Assembly: GCA_017473015.1 (NCBI GenBank)
Contig: JAFUNP010000029.1
Location: 1 to 64,000, forward strand
Direction: 5' to 3'
DNA from: Oscillospiraceae bacterium
Lineage (GTDB): Bacteria > Bacillota > Clostridia > Oscillospirales > Ruminococcaceae
DNA: 64,000 bases
Both the position numbers and the translations under genes were made by a program. Below the pieces are notes generated by a model that saw only the letters and a list, made by a program, of their open reading frames with translations, was not told the origin of the DNA and did not search any database. This document shows positions 25,841 to 33,834 of the stretch, one piece after another. Position 1 is the stretch's first letter, and every line of letters begins with the position of its first letter.

Positions 25841-26548
25841 ATGATGAAATTTTTTAAAAGATTGTTTATTTTAATATTTATGGTTATTATTGTAATCGTA
25901 CTGATACCTGCTGTGCAGCTGGCGGATTATTATAATTTGATTCCCCGTTTTTCCTACAGCAATGAGGATTTTGGCATCGAGACAGTTTACAGCAGTGTGG
26001 ACTATAACTGCAACGGTGTAGACGATTACACCGATATACTGCTGGGTGCCAAGGCTGATGCAGAAAACCACCCAAGGTATGACGGCAGCTATCAGGAAAA
26101 CGGTTATCCGCCTGATGACATAGGGGTATGTACCGATGTGGTATGGCGTGCATTCAGAAATGCCGGATACAGTCTGCGCTATATGGTGGACAGGGATATT
26201 ATGCTGTACCCACAGGATTATCGCCGTGTGGACAAGCGCGATGACAAGATAGACTTCCGCCGTGTGGTAAACCTGCGAGTATTTTTCGACAAATACGCCA
26301 CACAGCTGACCACCGATACCACCGATATTGCGCGGTGGCAGGGCGGCGATATAGTTATATTCAAAGACAACAAGCACATCGGCATAGTAAGTGACAAACG
26401 AACAAAAGAGGGCGTGGTTTACATAATTCACAACGGCGGCCAGCCAGTGAGAGAGGAAGACTATCTGAAAAGAGGCGAAGTGCTGAAGCACTACCGCTTT
26501 GATGCCAGTGTAATTCCCGAAGATGTGCTGGTGGCGTGGGAAGGATAG
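25841..26548 (+). CDS. DUF1287 protein, membrane-anchored
   Basis: The 235-residue protein starts at the ATG 25841, ten bases behind GAGG; an upstream in-frame TTG lies too close to that site. One hydrophobic segment (about 8-27) anchors it outside the cell. Motifs of the DUF1287 (YijF-like) family are clear: GVCTDVVWRAFR with Cys97, WQGGDIVIF, HIGIVSD with His179, and IHNGG with His197. The Cys-His pattern resembles the NlpC/P60-type papain-like fold, so a cell-wall peptidase or amidase role is possible but not shown. Near 54-65 a stretch DYNCNGVDDYTD looks like a calcium loop. Confidence 0.8.
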   Translation: MMKFFKRLFILIFMVIIVIVLIPAVQLADYYNLIPRFSYSNEDFGIETVYSSVDYNCNGVDDYTDILLGAKADAENHPRYDGSYQENGYPPDDIGVCTDVVWRAFRNAGYSLRYMVDRDIMLYPQDYRRVDKRDDKIDFRRVVNLRVFFDKYATQLTTDTTDIARWQGGDIVIFKDNKHIGIVSDKRTKEGVVYIIHNGGQPVREEDYLKRGEVLKHYRFDASVIPEDVLVAWEG

Positions 26549-26593
26549 GCTGAAGTATTATCTGATATAATATATGTATATTAATATATAATA

Positions 26594-26625
26594 AGAGCAC
26601 CTGTTTACCAGGTGCTCTTTATTGT
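26594..26625. terminator. Shared terminator between convergent genes
   Basis: GAGCACCTG / CAGGTGCTC around a five-base loop, followed by TTTATTGTTT on the plus strand. It can serve the DUF1287 gene and, less strongly, the amidohydrolase gene on the other strand. Confidence 0.8.
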
Positions 26626-26630
26626 TTGGC

Positions 26631-27782
26631 TTACTTATCAACAACCACTTCGCCGTTTACCATTACTTTCAGGATTTTTGTACTGATTTCCAGAGGGTCA
26701 CCGTCAGTGATGAGAATATCGGCATCTTTGCCTTCTTCCAGTGAGCCTACTCTGTCTTCAATACCGATATGCTTTGCAGGATTGATTGTAATTGCCTGAA
26801 GTGCTGCAAACGGGTCCATACCTGCGGCCACGGCCAGACCTGCACAGTGTGGCAGGTGCTGCTGCGGTATTACAGGAGAGTCTGTGATAATGGAAACCTG
26901 ACAGCCGGCAGCAGCCAGAACACCCGGTGTGGTCCAGCTTTTGTTACGCAGTTCAAATTTTGATGCGCTGGTAAGTGTAGGACCTACTGCAAGAGGATAA
27001 TCCTCTGCTGCCAGTTCTTCCACAATAAGGTGGCCTTCTGTAACATGCTCCAGAGTCATTTTCACTCCGAATTCTTTTGCAATTCTGATAGCATTGAAAA
27101 TATCGTCTGATGCATGGGCATGGGCTTTGAGAGGCATTTCTCCTTTTACAACAGGTATAAGTGCTTCCATTTTCATATCAAAAGGTGGTCGTTTGGACCA
27201 GTCATCTCCTGCAGCGTCAACTTTGGCAGAATATTCTCTGGCTTTGAACAGCATTTCGCGCAGTTTGGCAGATGTGGACATACGGGTGGAATTGCCCTTG
27301 TCACGATAAACGCGTTTAGGATTTTCGCCGAAAGCGCATTTCATGGCCACATTGTCTTTCACCACCATATCATCACTGCGACGGCCCACAGTTTTGATAG
27401 CTACAAAAGTACCGCCCAGCACATTGGCGCTGCCGGGGCCTGTACACACAGTTGTAACACCGCCTTCAACAGCCTGACGGAAAGCAGGGTCCATAGCTTT
27501 AATACCATCGATACCACGCATCTGGGGACAGGCTATGTCATTCAGTTCATTGTAATCCATGCCTTCATAGCCTATACCGTAGCCGTCCAGACCGATGTGA
27601 CCATGGGCTTCCACAAAACCCGGATAAAGGCGCAGACCTGTGGCATCAATCACTTCCACATTTTCACCTGCCGGAATATCTGAATCAATTTTTACAATTT
27701 TACCGTTGCCCACCAGAATGTCTGCTTTCACAGGTTGTGGGTCGATTGAGTTATATACTGTACCATTTTTGATAAGAAGCAT
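26631..27782 (-). CDS. Metal-dependent amidohydrolase (imidazolonepropionase-like)
   Basis: The 383-residue protein has the composite beta domain formed by both ends (MLLIKNGTVYNSID..., and EGKDADILITDGDP) and a TIM-barrel between. Metal ligands can be placed: His60 and His62 (VEAHGH), His221/His223 (KAHAH), His246 (LEHV) and Asp301 (ITDSP). This matches the imidazolonepropionase-related group, often annotated simply as amidohydrolase; the substrate may be a cyclic amide or a peptide but is unknown. It stands alone, with GGAGG eight bases before the start. Confidence 0.88.
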   Translation of the reverse strand: MLLIKNGTVYNSIDPQPVKADILVGNGKIVKIDSDIPAGENVEVIDATGLRLYPGFVEAHGHIGLDGYGIGYEGMDYNELNDIACPQMRGIDGIKAMDPAFRQAVEGGVTTVCTGPGSANVLGGTFVAIKTVGRRSDDMVVKDNVAMKCAFGENPKRVYRDKGNSTRMSTSAKLREMLFKAREYSAKVDAAGDDWSKRPPFDMKMEALIPVVKGEMPLKAHAHASDDIFNAIRIAKEFGVKMTLEHVTEGHLIVEELAAEDYPLAVGPTLTSASKFELRNKSWTTPGVLAAAGCQVSIITDSPVIPQQHLPHCAGLAVAAGMDPFAALQAITINPAKHIGIEDRVGSLEEGKDADILITDGDPLEISTKILKVMVNGEVVVDK

Positions 27783-27892
27783 AAATGTTTCCTCCGTAAT
27801 ATTTTATAACTACATTTTATCATATAAATGTTTCATTGGCTATTTTTAAAATAATACAAATTTTTATCTTTTCTTTTGTTTAACTGAAATAG

Positions 27893-27924
27893 CAAAACCG
27901 CAGAAGCCCGGCTGCCTCTGCGGT
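27893..27924 (-). terminator. Terminator of rqcH
   Basis: Minus strand: ACCGCAGA / TCTGCGGT around a GC-rich loop, followed by TTTTGC, ten bases after the stop codon of the NFACT gene. Confidence 0.75.
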
Positions 27925-27933
27925 AAATTTTAT

Positions 27934-29673
27934 TTATTTTCTGGTTGTTTCCAGGCGTTCAATCACAGCATCGTCCACTGTGATTGGCGCGCTTTCATAA
28001 ATATCGTAAATAACCATACCCGGTTTCAGGTCATTGGTTTTGCGGATGTTTTTCACAAAGGTGTAGTCCACATCAACCTTTGGGCTGCCTTTCCGGCTGG
28101 AGTGGTACACTGCCAGCATGGCCGCCTCGTTCTGAGTAGGCAGAGGAATATCTTTGCCTTCACTCATAACAACCACATGGCTGCCAGGTGCGTTTTTAAT
28201 ATGAAACCACATATCCTTGCCGCGGGCGGTTTTCATGGTAAGACGGTCATTCTGCAGGTTGTTGCGACCCACAAGAATAAGAAAACCGTCGGAAGATGTA
28301 TAGCGGATAAAGTCCTGTGGCTTCTGCTTTTTCTCACGGTTTTTGTAATATTTCAGATAACCCGCGCCGTGAAGCTCGCTGCGGATAGCCATAAGCTCTG
28401 CTTCATTTTTTGCATTGCTTACAGAATAGGCTACGCTTTGTAGATATTCCAGCTCTATTTCCCCCTGAGAAATCAGCTGTGTCAGCATTTTTACAGCTGT
28501 CTGTTTTCTCTTGTATTCTTTGTAATACTTCTGGGCATTCTGGTTGCCGGACAGACGCACATCCAAAGGAATAGTCACATTTTCACCGGTGTAATAGTTC
28601 AGCACTTCCACCTTTTTCATACCTTTTTCCAGCCGGTAGAGATTGGCAGTCAGCAGTTCACCGTAGATGCGGTATCTTTCGTTGTCGGTACTCTGTGCCA
28701 GTTCTTCTTTTCTGGCGGCCTGCTTTCTCACAGTTCTGTCCACCAGGTTCTGCACCAGCTTGTGCAGGTCTTTCCCCTTCTGTCTCAGACGTTCGGCTTT
28801 GTCTTTTTCGCTGTAATATTCGTCCAGCAGTTCATTCAGCGAACTGAATGTTTTGCTGTTCAGACCCTCATACTGTGTAAGCGGCATAAAGCTGAATTCA
28901 CTGGGGTTGTTCTGCCGGTTGTATATAATTGTATATTCAGGATTGGAGTAATAGTCCTTTACCCTTCTCACTGCCGCTTCCACTGCCACAGCCTGAAAAT
29001 CTGTAAGTTTGTCGGCATAGGCATCACCTGTGCCGGCCATATATTCTATTTCCCTGGCAATAACAGGACCCATGCCCTGGCTGCAGCGAAGAAAAGCCTG
29101 GCTGACAGTACCATTGTAGGAGTAAACCTTTTCCATTACAGCAGAGGTTTCGCTGATAAATTTAGGGTTGTCACGGTTTGGCGGAAGTTTGTAGGTAAGG
29201 CCCGGCAGGAGCTGACGCACAGATGAAGCATCGGCGTCAACACGCTTCATGGCATCTATGATTTTACCGTCGCCGTTAATCACAACCAGGTTTGCATAGC
29301 GGCCCATAAGCTCTGCGGCTATGTCTATATTAACTGTGTCACCCATTTCACTGGTGGCTGTAAAGGAAAGCATAATAATTCTTTCCCCTTCTACAGCCGC
29401 TGCAGCCACAAAGCGTGCGCCGGAAAGATATTTTCTCAGCAACATACAGAATGATGGCGGAACCTGTGGATTTTCAAAGCTTTCCTGTGTAAGACACAGT
29501 CGTGCAGAGCCACTGCGTGCAGACAGCAGCAGCTTCAGGTTGCCGTCACGGCGACGCAGATGAAACACCACCTCGTCCTTGGAAGGCTGGTGGATTTTAT
29601 CTATTCTGCTGCCCTGCAGTTTTTCGTCCAGTTCACAGGCAAGCAGTGACATGGTGATTGCATCTAATGCCAT
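27934..29673 (-). CDS. rqcH: NFACT-family ribosome quality control protein RqcH
   Basis: The 579-residue protein has the NFACT-N domain (start MALDAITMSLLACEL), central coiled coil (about 270-410) and NFACT-R domain (RYTSSDGFLILVGRNNLQNDRLTMK, then DMWFHIKNAPGSHVV), the full-length form. RqcH binds stalled 50S subunits and recruits tRNA-Ala to add alanine tails. The DR pair that is essential in B. subtilis RqcH (residues 97-98) reads Glu97-Arg98 here. Its partner RqcP is encoded at 51512-51757. The start is nine bases after the nif3-like gene, so the two are co-transcribed. The family is also called FbpA/Rqc2. Confidence 0.93.
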   Translation of the reverse strand: MALDAITMSLLACELDEKLQGSRIDKIHQPSKDEVVFHLRRRDGNLKLLLSARSGSARLCLTQESFENPQVPPSFCMLLRKYLSGARFVAAAAVEGERIIMLSFTATSEMGDTVNIDIAAELMGRYANLVVINGDGKIIDAMKRVDADASSVRQLLPGLTYKLPPNRDNPKFISETSAVMEKVYSYNGTVSQAFLRCSQGMGPVIAREIEYMAGTGDAYADKLTDFQAVAVEAAVRRVKDYYSNPEYTIIYNRQNNPSEFSFMPLTQYEGLNSKTFSSLNELLDEYYSEKDKAERLRQKGKDLHKLVQNLVDRTVRKQAARKEELAQSTDNERYRIYGELLTANLYRLEKGMKKVEVLNYYTGENVTIPLDVRLSGNQNAQKYYKEYKRKQTAVKMLTQLISQGEIELEYLQSVAYSVSNAKNEAELMAIRSELHGAGYLKYYKNREKKQKPQDFIRYTSSDGFLILVGRNNLQNDRLTMKTARGKDMWFHIKNAPGSHVVVMSEGKDIPLPTQNEAAMLAVYHSSRKGSPKVDVDYTFVKNIRKTNDLKPGMVIYDIYESAPITVDDAVIERLETTRK

Positions 29674-29682
29674 TTTTATCTC

Positions 29683-30423
29683 CTATAAAACATACTGCAG
29701 ATTTTCTGCAATATATATTTCTGTTTTTATATCTTTATTTGATTTTGTGATAATGCCCGCCAGTGCTTCCAGACTGATTTTTTCTGAAGCATCATGAGCA
29801 GTAGTGATTACAGCCACACCCAAAGCAGCAAGATCCAGCATATCGTGATATTTTCCCTCACCTGTGATATAGCAGTCCGCACCGGAGGCCAGAATTTCTT
29901 CTGTCATTCCGCCGCCGCTACCGGCACAGATAAACACTTTTTTCACCTGATTGTCAGGCAGTGTACAGGCAGCTGTACCGAATACAGCTTTGCATTTTTC
30001 TGCCAGATGTTTTACTGTCAGCTTTTCATTTACCGCAGCTTTCAGACCTATTTCAATATTTTCGTCATATTCCGCTGCCAGTTCCAGCTTGTCAGCCATA
30101 GCATAGCAGGTACCATAGCGGTATTTGTCAAAATTAGTATGGGCGGAAATAACGCTGATGTCATTTTTTATCAGTGTGTACACAATGTGGTTACAGTCAA
30201 TCTGTGTCAGACCGGAAAATATAACCGGGTGATGGGATACAATGATTTTTGCACCTGCTTCCACAGCCCTGTCAACAGCCGCCTTTGTCACGTCCAGGCA
30301 CACCAGAACAGTGTCAGTATGTTCACCGGTATTTATCAACAGACCGGAATTATCCCAGCTTTCCTGTGAGGAAAAAGGGATTTCACTGTCCAGAATATTA
30401 TAAACCTGTAATGCATTTACCAT
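29683..30423 (-). CDS. Nif3-like dinuclear metal centre protein
   Basis: The 246-residue protein belongs to the Nif3/DUF34 family: WDNSGLLINTG near the start, IIVSHHPVIFSG with two metal-binding histidines, ISAHTNFDKYRYG, and AHDASEKISLEALA at the end. It is the short form without the extra central domain of B. subtilis YqfO. Members are hexamers with two metals per subunit; function is uncertain, with GTP cyclohydrolase and metal-handling roles proposed. It follows trmK, the same order as yqfN-yqfO in Bacillus. Confidence 0.92.
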   Translation of the reverse strand: MVNALQVYNILDSEIPFSSQESWDNSGLLINTGEHTDTVLVCLDVTKAAVDRAVEAGAKIIVSHHPVIFSGLTQIDCNHIVYTLIKNDISVISAHTNFDKYRYGTCYAMADKLELAAEYDENIEIGLKAAVNEKLTVKHLAEKCKAVFGTAACTLPDNQVKKVFICAGSGGGMTEEILASGADCYITGEGKYHDMLDLAALGVAVITTAHDASEKISLEALAGIITKSNKDIKTEIYIAENLQYVL

Positions 30424-30453
30424 AGTGTACCTCTTTACATATAATATAGTATT

Positions 30454-30482
30454 ATTAAATCATATTTTTTACACTGTATCAA
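30454..30482 (-). promoter_or_regulatory. Possible promoter of nif3-rqcH
   Basis: Minus strand TTGATA (30477-30482), 17 bases, TTTAAT (30454-30459), between the trmK terminator and the Nif3-like gene. The -10 is not optimal. Confidence 0.4.
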
Positions 30483-30485
30483 CAG

Positions 30486-30514
30486 AAAAATGGGATGACG
30501 GAAATCATCCCATT
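30486..30514 (-). terminator. Terminator of trmK
   Basis: Minus strand AATGGGATGA / TCATCCCATT around six bases, followed by TTTCTG, five bases after the trmK stop codon. Confidence 0.85.
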
Positions 30515-30518
30515 GATT

Positions 30519-31208
30519 TTACAGTTTGTTTATAAGCTGTTTTATTCTTTCCACTGCATCAGCATAGCCGTTGTCTGCTGTACCGGTATCAATCATAATA
30601 CCGGTATGCTTTTTCTCCAGCTGAGAGAGTATCATTTCAAAATATCCCTTTGCTGAAGAATCTGTATTTGTGTGGCTTTCACCTATATACATATCATAAA
30701 TATCAGGCTGCTTCACTTCACCGGTATACACAGCACTGATACAGCTGTAATATTTGCCTTTTTCGGTCACAGTTTTTTCCATATTGATGGAAAAGCCGTT
30801 TTCATACAGCCAGCGGCGTACAAAATAACCGCTCTGTGCCGGCAGCAACACCAACTGAACTCTGTTTTCTTTTATGAAAGGAGCATTTTCAATCACCTGT
30901 GCCATGGTGTGACCCCCAAGACCGGCTATAACCACATGGGTGATGTTTTCTGTATTTTCTATACCCTGCAGGCCGTCTGTCAGCAGGAAAGTAGCAGTAT
31001 GGGACAAATCATGGGTGGCGAAAAGGTCTACAGCCTTCTGCAAAGGCTGAGAATTTATATCTGTGGCAATAACTTGTCTGGCCTTGCCTCTCTGTACCAG
31101 ATAAAGGGACAGTTTGCCATGGTCACAGCCCACATCACAAACAGTGTCGCCATTATCAACAAAAGAGGCAGCCATTAACAAACGACTGCCTAAATTTGTA
31201 TCTTTCAT
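30519..31208 (-). CDS. trmK: tRNA (adenine(22)-N1)-methyltransferase
   Basis: The 229-residue protein is a class I SAM-dependent methyltransferase (CDVGCDHGKLSLYLV for SAM binding, VIAGLGGHTMAQVI as the catalytic-side motif, LLPAQSGYFVRRWL), matching TrmK/YqfN that makes m1A22 in certain tRNAs. The ATG at 31208 is preferred over an in-frame TTG one codon upstream. It begins three bases after the stop of the DUF1858 gene and has a poor ribosome binding site, so translation is probably coupled. Confidence 0.93.
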   Translation of the reverse strand: MKDTNLGSRLLMAASFVDNGDTVCDVGCDHGKLSLYLVQRGKARQVIATDINSQPLQKAVDLFATHDLSHTATFLLTDGLQGIENTENITHVVIAGLGGHTMAQVIENAPFIKENRVQLVLLPAQSGYFVRRWLYENGFSINMEKTVTEKGKYYSCISAVYTGEVKQPDIYDMYIGESHTNTDSSAKGYFEMILSQLEKKHTGIMIDTGTADNGYADAVERIKQLINKL

Positions 31209-31211
31209 CAA

Positions 31212-31409
31212 TCAGTTGCCGAAATGAGCATTCAGTTTTGCAACCAGTTCATCAGCGTCTACGCCGTGAACCCAGCAAGCCTGTTCAATGTTTTCGCCTC
31301 TTGCAGATGGGCAACCCAGGCAGTGCATACCGATTTCCATAAAGTATGCTGCTGTTGTTGGGTCTGTATCTAAGATTTCGCCAAGATTTGTTTTTCTTGT
31401 AACTACCAT
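31212..31409 (-). CDS. DUF1858 redox-disulfide domain protein
   Basis: The 65-residue protein (MVVTRKTNLGEIL) has the DUF1858 pattern with Cys30 and Cys33 in GMHCLGCPSA, known as the hybrid-cluster-protein-associated redox disulfide domain. Such small proteins are common in anaerobes and presumably shuttle or sense redox state, but no activity is established. The ATG at 31409 follows GGAG by ten bases; a TTG seven codons upstream is inside the ribosome binding site. Co-transcribed with trmK. Confidence 0.85.
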   Translation of the reverse strand: MVVTRKTNLGEILDTDPTTAAYFMEIGMHCLGCPSARGENIEQACWVHGVDADELVAKLNAHFGN

Positions 31410-31453
31410 GATTTTCAGTCTCCTTTGCAAATTGTTTTTACTTTTGCGTTTAT

Positions 31454-31482
31454 ATTATACCAAACAGGTTAAGATTATGCAA
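31454..31482 (-). promoter_or_regulatory. Promoter of the DUF1858-trmK operon
   Basis: Minus strand TTGCAT (31477-31482), 17 bases, TATAAT (31454-31459), 45 bases before the DUF1858 start. A TGTGAT / ATCACA inverted repeat lies just upstream (about 31492-31506). Confidence 0.8.
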
Positions 31483-31514
31483 CCGTCTTGTGATGAAATC
31501 ACACAGGCACAGCA

Positions 31515-32951
31515 CTACATAACAAACCAGAATTCACTGCCCTGACCTATTTCAGATATTACACCGTATTCAAAGCCATGATTTTCCATAACAGTTTTTA
31601 CAATAGCCAGTCCAAGACCGGTGCCCTGTTTACCGCTGCTCTTTCTGGAGCGGTAATATTTGTCAAATAGGTGGCGCTGGTCTTCTTCGCTTATGCCTTC
31701 GCCCGAGTCTTTCACGCTTACCCTTACCTTGCCGTTTTCCAGCACGGACACAGATATGATAACCTGAGTGTTTTCGGGGGTGTGAATAAGCGCATTTGAC
31801 ACAAAGTTATGCAGTACACGCTCAATAAGTGTGGCGTCTGCCATTACATACACCAGCTCCGGACCGGAATAGGTAACTGTTTTCCCCTCTTTTTCCGCTT
31901 TGTGAGCATAAATATCAGCCACATCCATACACATATCAGCGATATTGTACTGTACGATATTCAGTTTCAGCGCACTGTTGGACAGTTTTGCATATTCCAT
32001 TACTGAATTAACCATTTTTGACAGTCTGTCTGTCTCATCAATAATGGTGTTCAGCTGCTGTTCGCGTATCTGTGGGTTTTCACCGGTGATGTCGCGTATA
32101 GACTCTGCATAACCGCGGATAATCGTCAGCGGTGTGCGCAGGTCATGGGAAATACCGGCTATCAGCTCTTTCTGCATTTCCTGGGTGCTTTCTATCTCCT
32201 TGGCCATTGTGTTAAAATCCTGTGCCAGCTGACCGAACTCATCTTTAGGACCGTCCGGAGGAGATATTTTTATCTTATAGTTACCCTTTGTGATTTCTTT
32301 GGTGGCTTTTGACAACGCCATGATAGGACTTATAAACCAGTTGGACATAACAGCTGAAATGATAAGTGCCATGATGATTGCTATGAATGTAACCGTGCGC
32401 AGCTGTGAGGATACAATCCGCACAACAGCATCGGTACGCGCCAGATTTGTTGATACTATAATTGTATATTTATTGTCCCAGAAACGGCCTCGGAGCACCT
32501 GCTGATTGTCGTAATCATCCACCAGATTACCCACATAATTTTCATTTTCACGCACCAGCTGTCTCATCTTTTGGGCCTGCCGGGTATTCAGTCGGCGCTG
32601 GTCCATATATATATTTGACCGCTCTGATGTGTCTTTACCGCCGTGCAGCTGGCATGCATCACCTATACCTTCCATCAGCACCAGCCCCGCGCCAAATTCA
32701 TCAGAAATTTCGATGCATACACCATAGTTTATAAAAGTGGATATTTCATCGATTACCCGCTGATTCATTTCACCATGATGAGCATTCAGCGTGCTGACTG
32801 TTTTTGACAATATGCCGGACAGCTCAGCCTGGCTGGCAGCATGATACATAGGTTTGAAGAAAACAGTGGTTGTCAGCCAGATTATAGCGATAATAGATAC
32901 ACATACAGCCAATATAAGCGCCGTCAGCCTGTTTCTTATACTGGTTTTCAT
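31515..32951 (-). CDS. Sensor histidine kinase
   Basis: The 478-residue membrane kinase has TM1 (about 9-31), an extracytoplasmic sensor region of some 155 residues, TM2 (about 187-209), a HAMP linker (206-258), the phospho-acceptor His269 in GISHDLRTPL and the ATPase domain with N (NFVSNALIHT), G1 (VKDSGEGI), F and G2 (GTGLGLAI) boxes. It pairs with the response regulator six bases upstream. The sensor region contains two cysteines and no domain I recognise, so the signal is unknown. Confidence 0.95.
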   Translation of the reverse strand: MKTSIRNRLTALILAVCVSIIAIIWLTTTVFFKPMYHAASQAELSGILSKTVSTLNAHHGEMNQRVIDEISTFINYGVCIEISDEFGAGLVLMEGIGDACQLHGGKDTSERSNIYMDQRRLNTRQAQKMRQLVRENENYVGNLVDDYDNQQVLRGRFWDNKYTIIVSTNLARTDAVVRIVSSQLRTVTFIAIIMALIISAVMSNWFISPIMALSKATKEITKGNYKIKISPPDGPKDEFGQLAQDFNTMAKEIESTQEMQKELIAGISHDLRTPLTIIRGYAESIRDITGENPQIREQQLNTIIDETDRLSKMVNSVMEYAKLSNSALKLNIVQYNIADMCMDVADIYAHKAEKEGKTVTYSGPELVYVMADATLIERVLHNFVSNALIHTPENTQVIISVSVLENGKVRVSVKDSGEGISEEDQRHLFDKYYRSRKSSGKQGTGLGLAIVKTVMENHGFEYGVISEIGQGSEFWFVM

Positions 32952-32957
32952 AAAGTG

Positions 32958-33635
32958 TTATTCCTTTGGTTCAAATTTGTAGCCTACACCCCATACTGTA
33001 ACGATGCAGTCACGGTAATCTTTCAGATGACCGCGCAGCATTTTGATATGGGTGTCAACTGTTCTGTCTTCGCCGAAGTAGTCATAGTTCCATACCTTCA
33101 GCAGTATTCTTTCACGGGACAGGGCCACACCTTTGTTCTGTACCAGGCATACCAGCAGGTCAAATTCTTTAGGAGTAACATTGATTATTTCACCGTCGAT
33201 TTTGATGCTGTGGCTTGGCACATCGATAACCAGGCCGCCGAAAATATATCTTTCCTTGCTTTCTGCGATTTCGGGGTTGGAACGGTTCACTACCGCCTTT
33301 ACCCTGGCCATAAGTTCTTTAGGTGAGAACGGTTTTACCACATAGTCATCTGTACCTGCGTCAAACCCCTGGATTTTGTCATATTCTTCGCCTTTGGCTG
33401 AAAGAATGATAACAGGTGTTTTAAAACCGCGGGCACGCATCTCTTTAAGACATGTGATACCGTCCATAAAAGGCATCATGACATCCAGTATACACAGGTC
33501 GATATCACCTTTGCTGATTTTTGTCAGTGCTTCAATGCCGTCCTTTGCGTTTTCCACATCATAGCCTGCTACTGTAAGATACTGACCGATAAGCTCTCTG
33601 ATTCTCTGTTCGTCGTCAACTACTAAAATTTTCAT
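32958..33635 (-). CDS. Response regulator, OmpR/PhoB family
   Basis: The 225-residue regulator starts at the ATG 33635 (MKILVVDDEQRIREL); an upstream in-frame ATG overlaps the AGGAAGG ribosome binding site. The receiver domain has Asp51 as phosphorylation site (CILDVMMPFMDG) and the usual Lys in VVKPFSPKEL; the winged-helix domain has VTPKEFDLLVCLVQNKG and GEDRTVDTHIKMLRGHL. It probably controls its own operon, since a perfect palindrome lies upstream. Confidence 0.95.
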   Translation of the reverse strand: MKILVVDDEQRIRELIGQYLTVAGYDVENAKDGIEALTKISKGDIDLCILDVMMPFMDGITCLKEMRARGFKTPVIILSAKGEEYDKIQGFDAGTDDYVVKPFSPKELMARVKAVVNRSNPEIAESKERYIFGGLVIDVPSHSIKIDGEIINVTPKEFDLLVCLVQNKGVALSRERILLKVWNYDYFGEDRTVDTHIKMLRGHLKDYRDCIVTVWGVGYKFEPKE

Positions 33636-33705
33636 AGTTTTACCTTCCTTTTTCATATATTTTCTTCTTTATTAAAAGACAATAGTTTCCTGATTATATA
33701 TATAA

Positions 33706-33723
33706 TATAACTTATAAGTTATA
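33706..33723. promoter_or_regulatory. Perfect 18-base palindrome between divergent genes
   Basis: TATAACTTATAAGTTATA is its own reverse complement. It lies 70 bases upstream of the response regulator start and next to AT-rich -10-like strings on the minus strand, in the gap shared with the divergent GDPD-like gene. An operator role is inferred from place and symmetry only. Confidence 0.45.
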
Positions 33724-33772
33724 AATTTGTGAAAATAAATTGAACTTCTTATGAATGCAGATTTTTTCTTAC

Positions 33773-33801
33773 TTGACTATATACATCAAATTGATTAAAA
33801 T
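33773..33801 (+). promoter_or_regulatory. Promoter of the GDPD-like gene
   Basis: TTGACT (33773-33778), 17 bases, TAAAAT (33796-33801), 34 bases before the start codon, which has GGAG seven bases upstream. Confidence 0.7.
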
Positions 33802-33834
33802 TACAAGTATAATTATTTTATCCGGAGAAAAATC

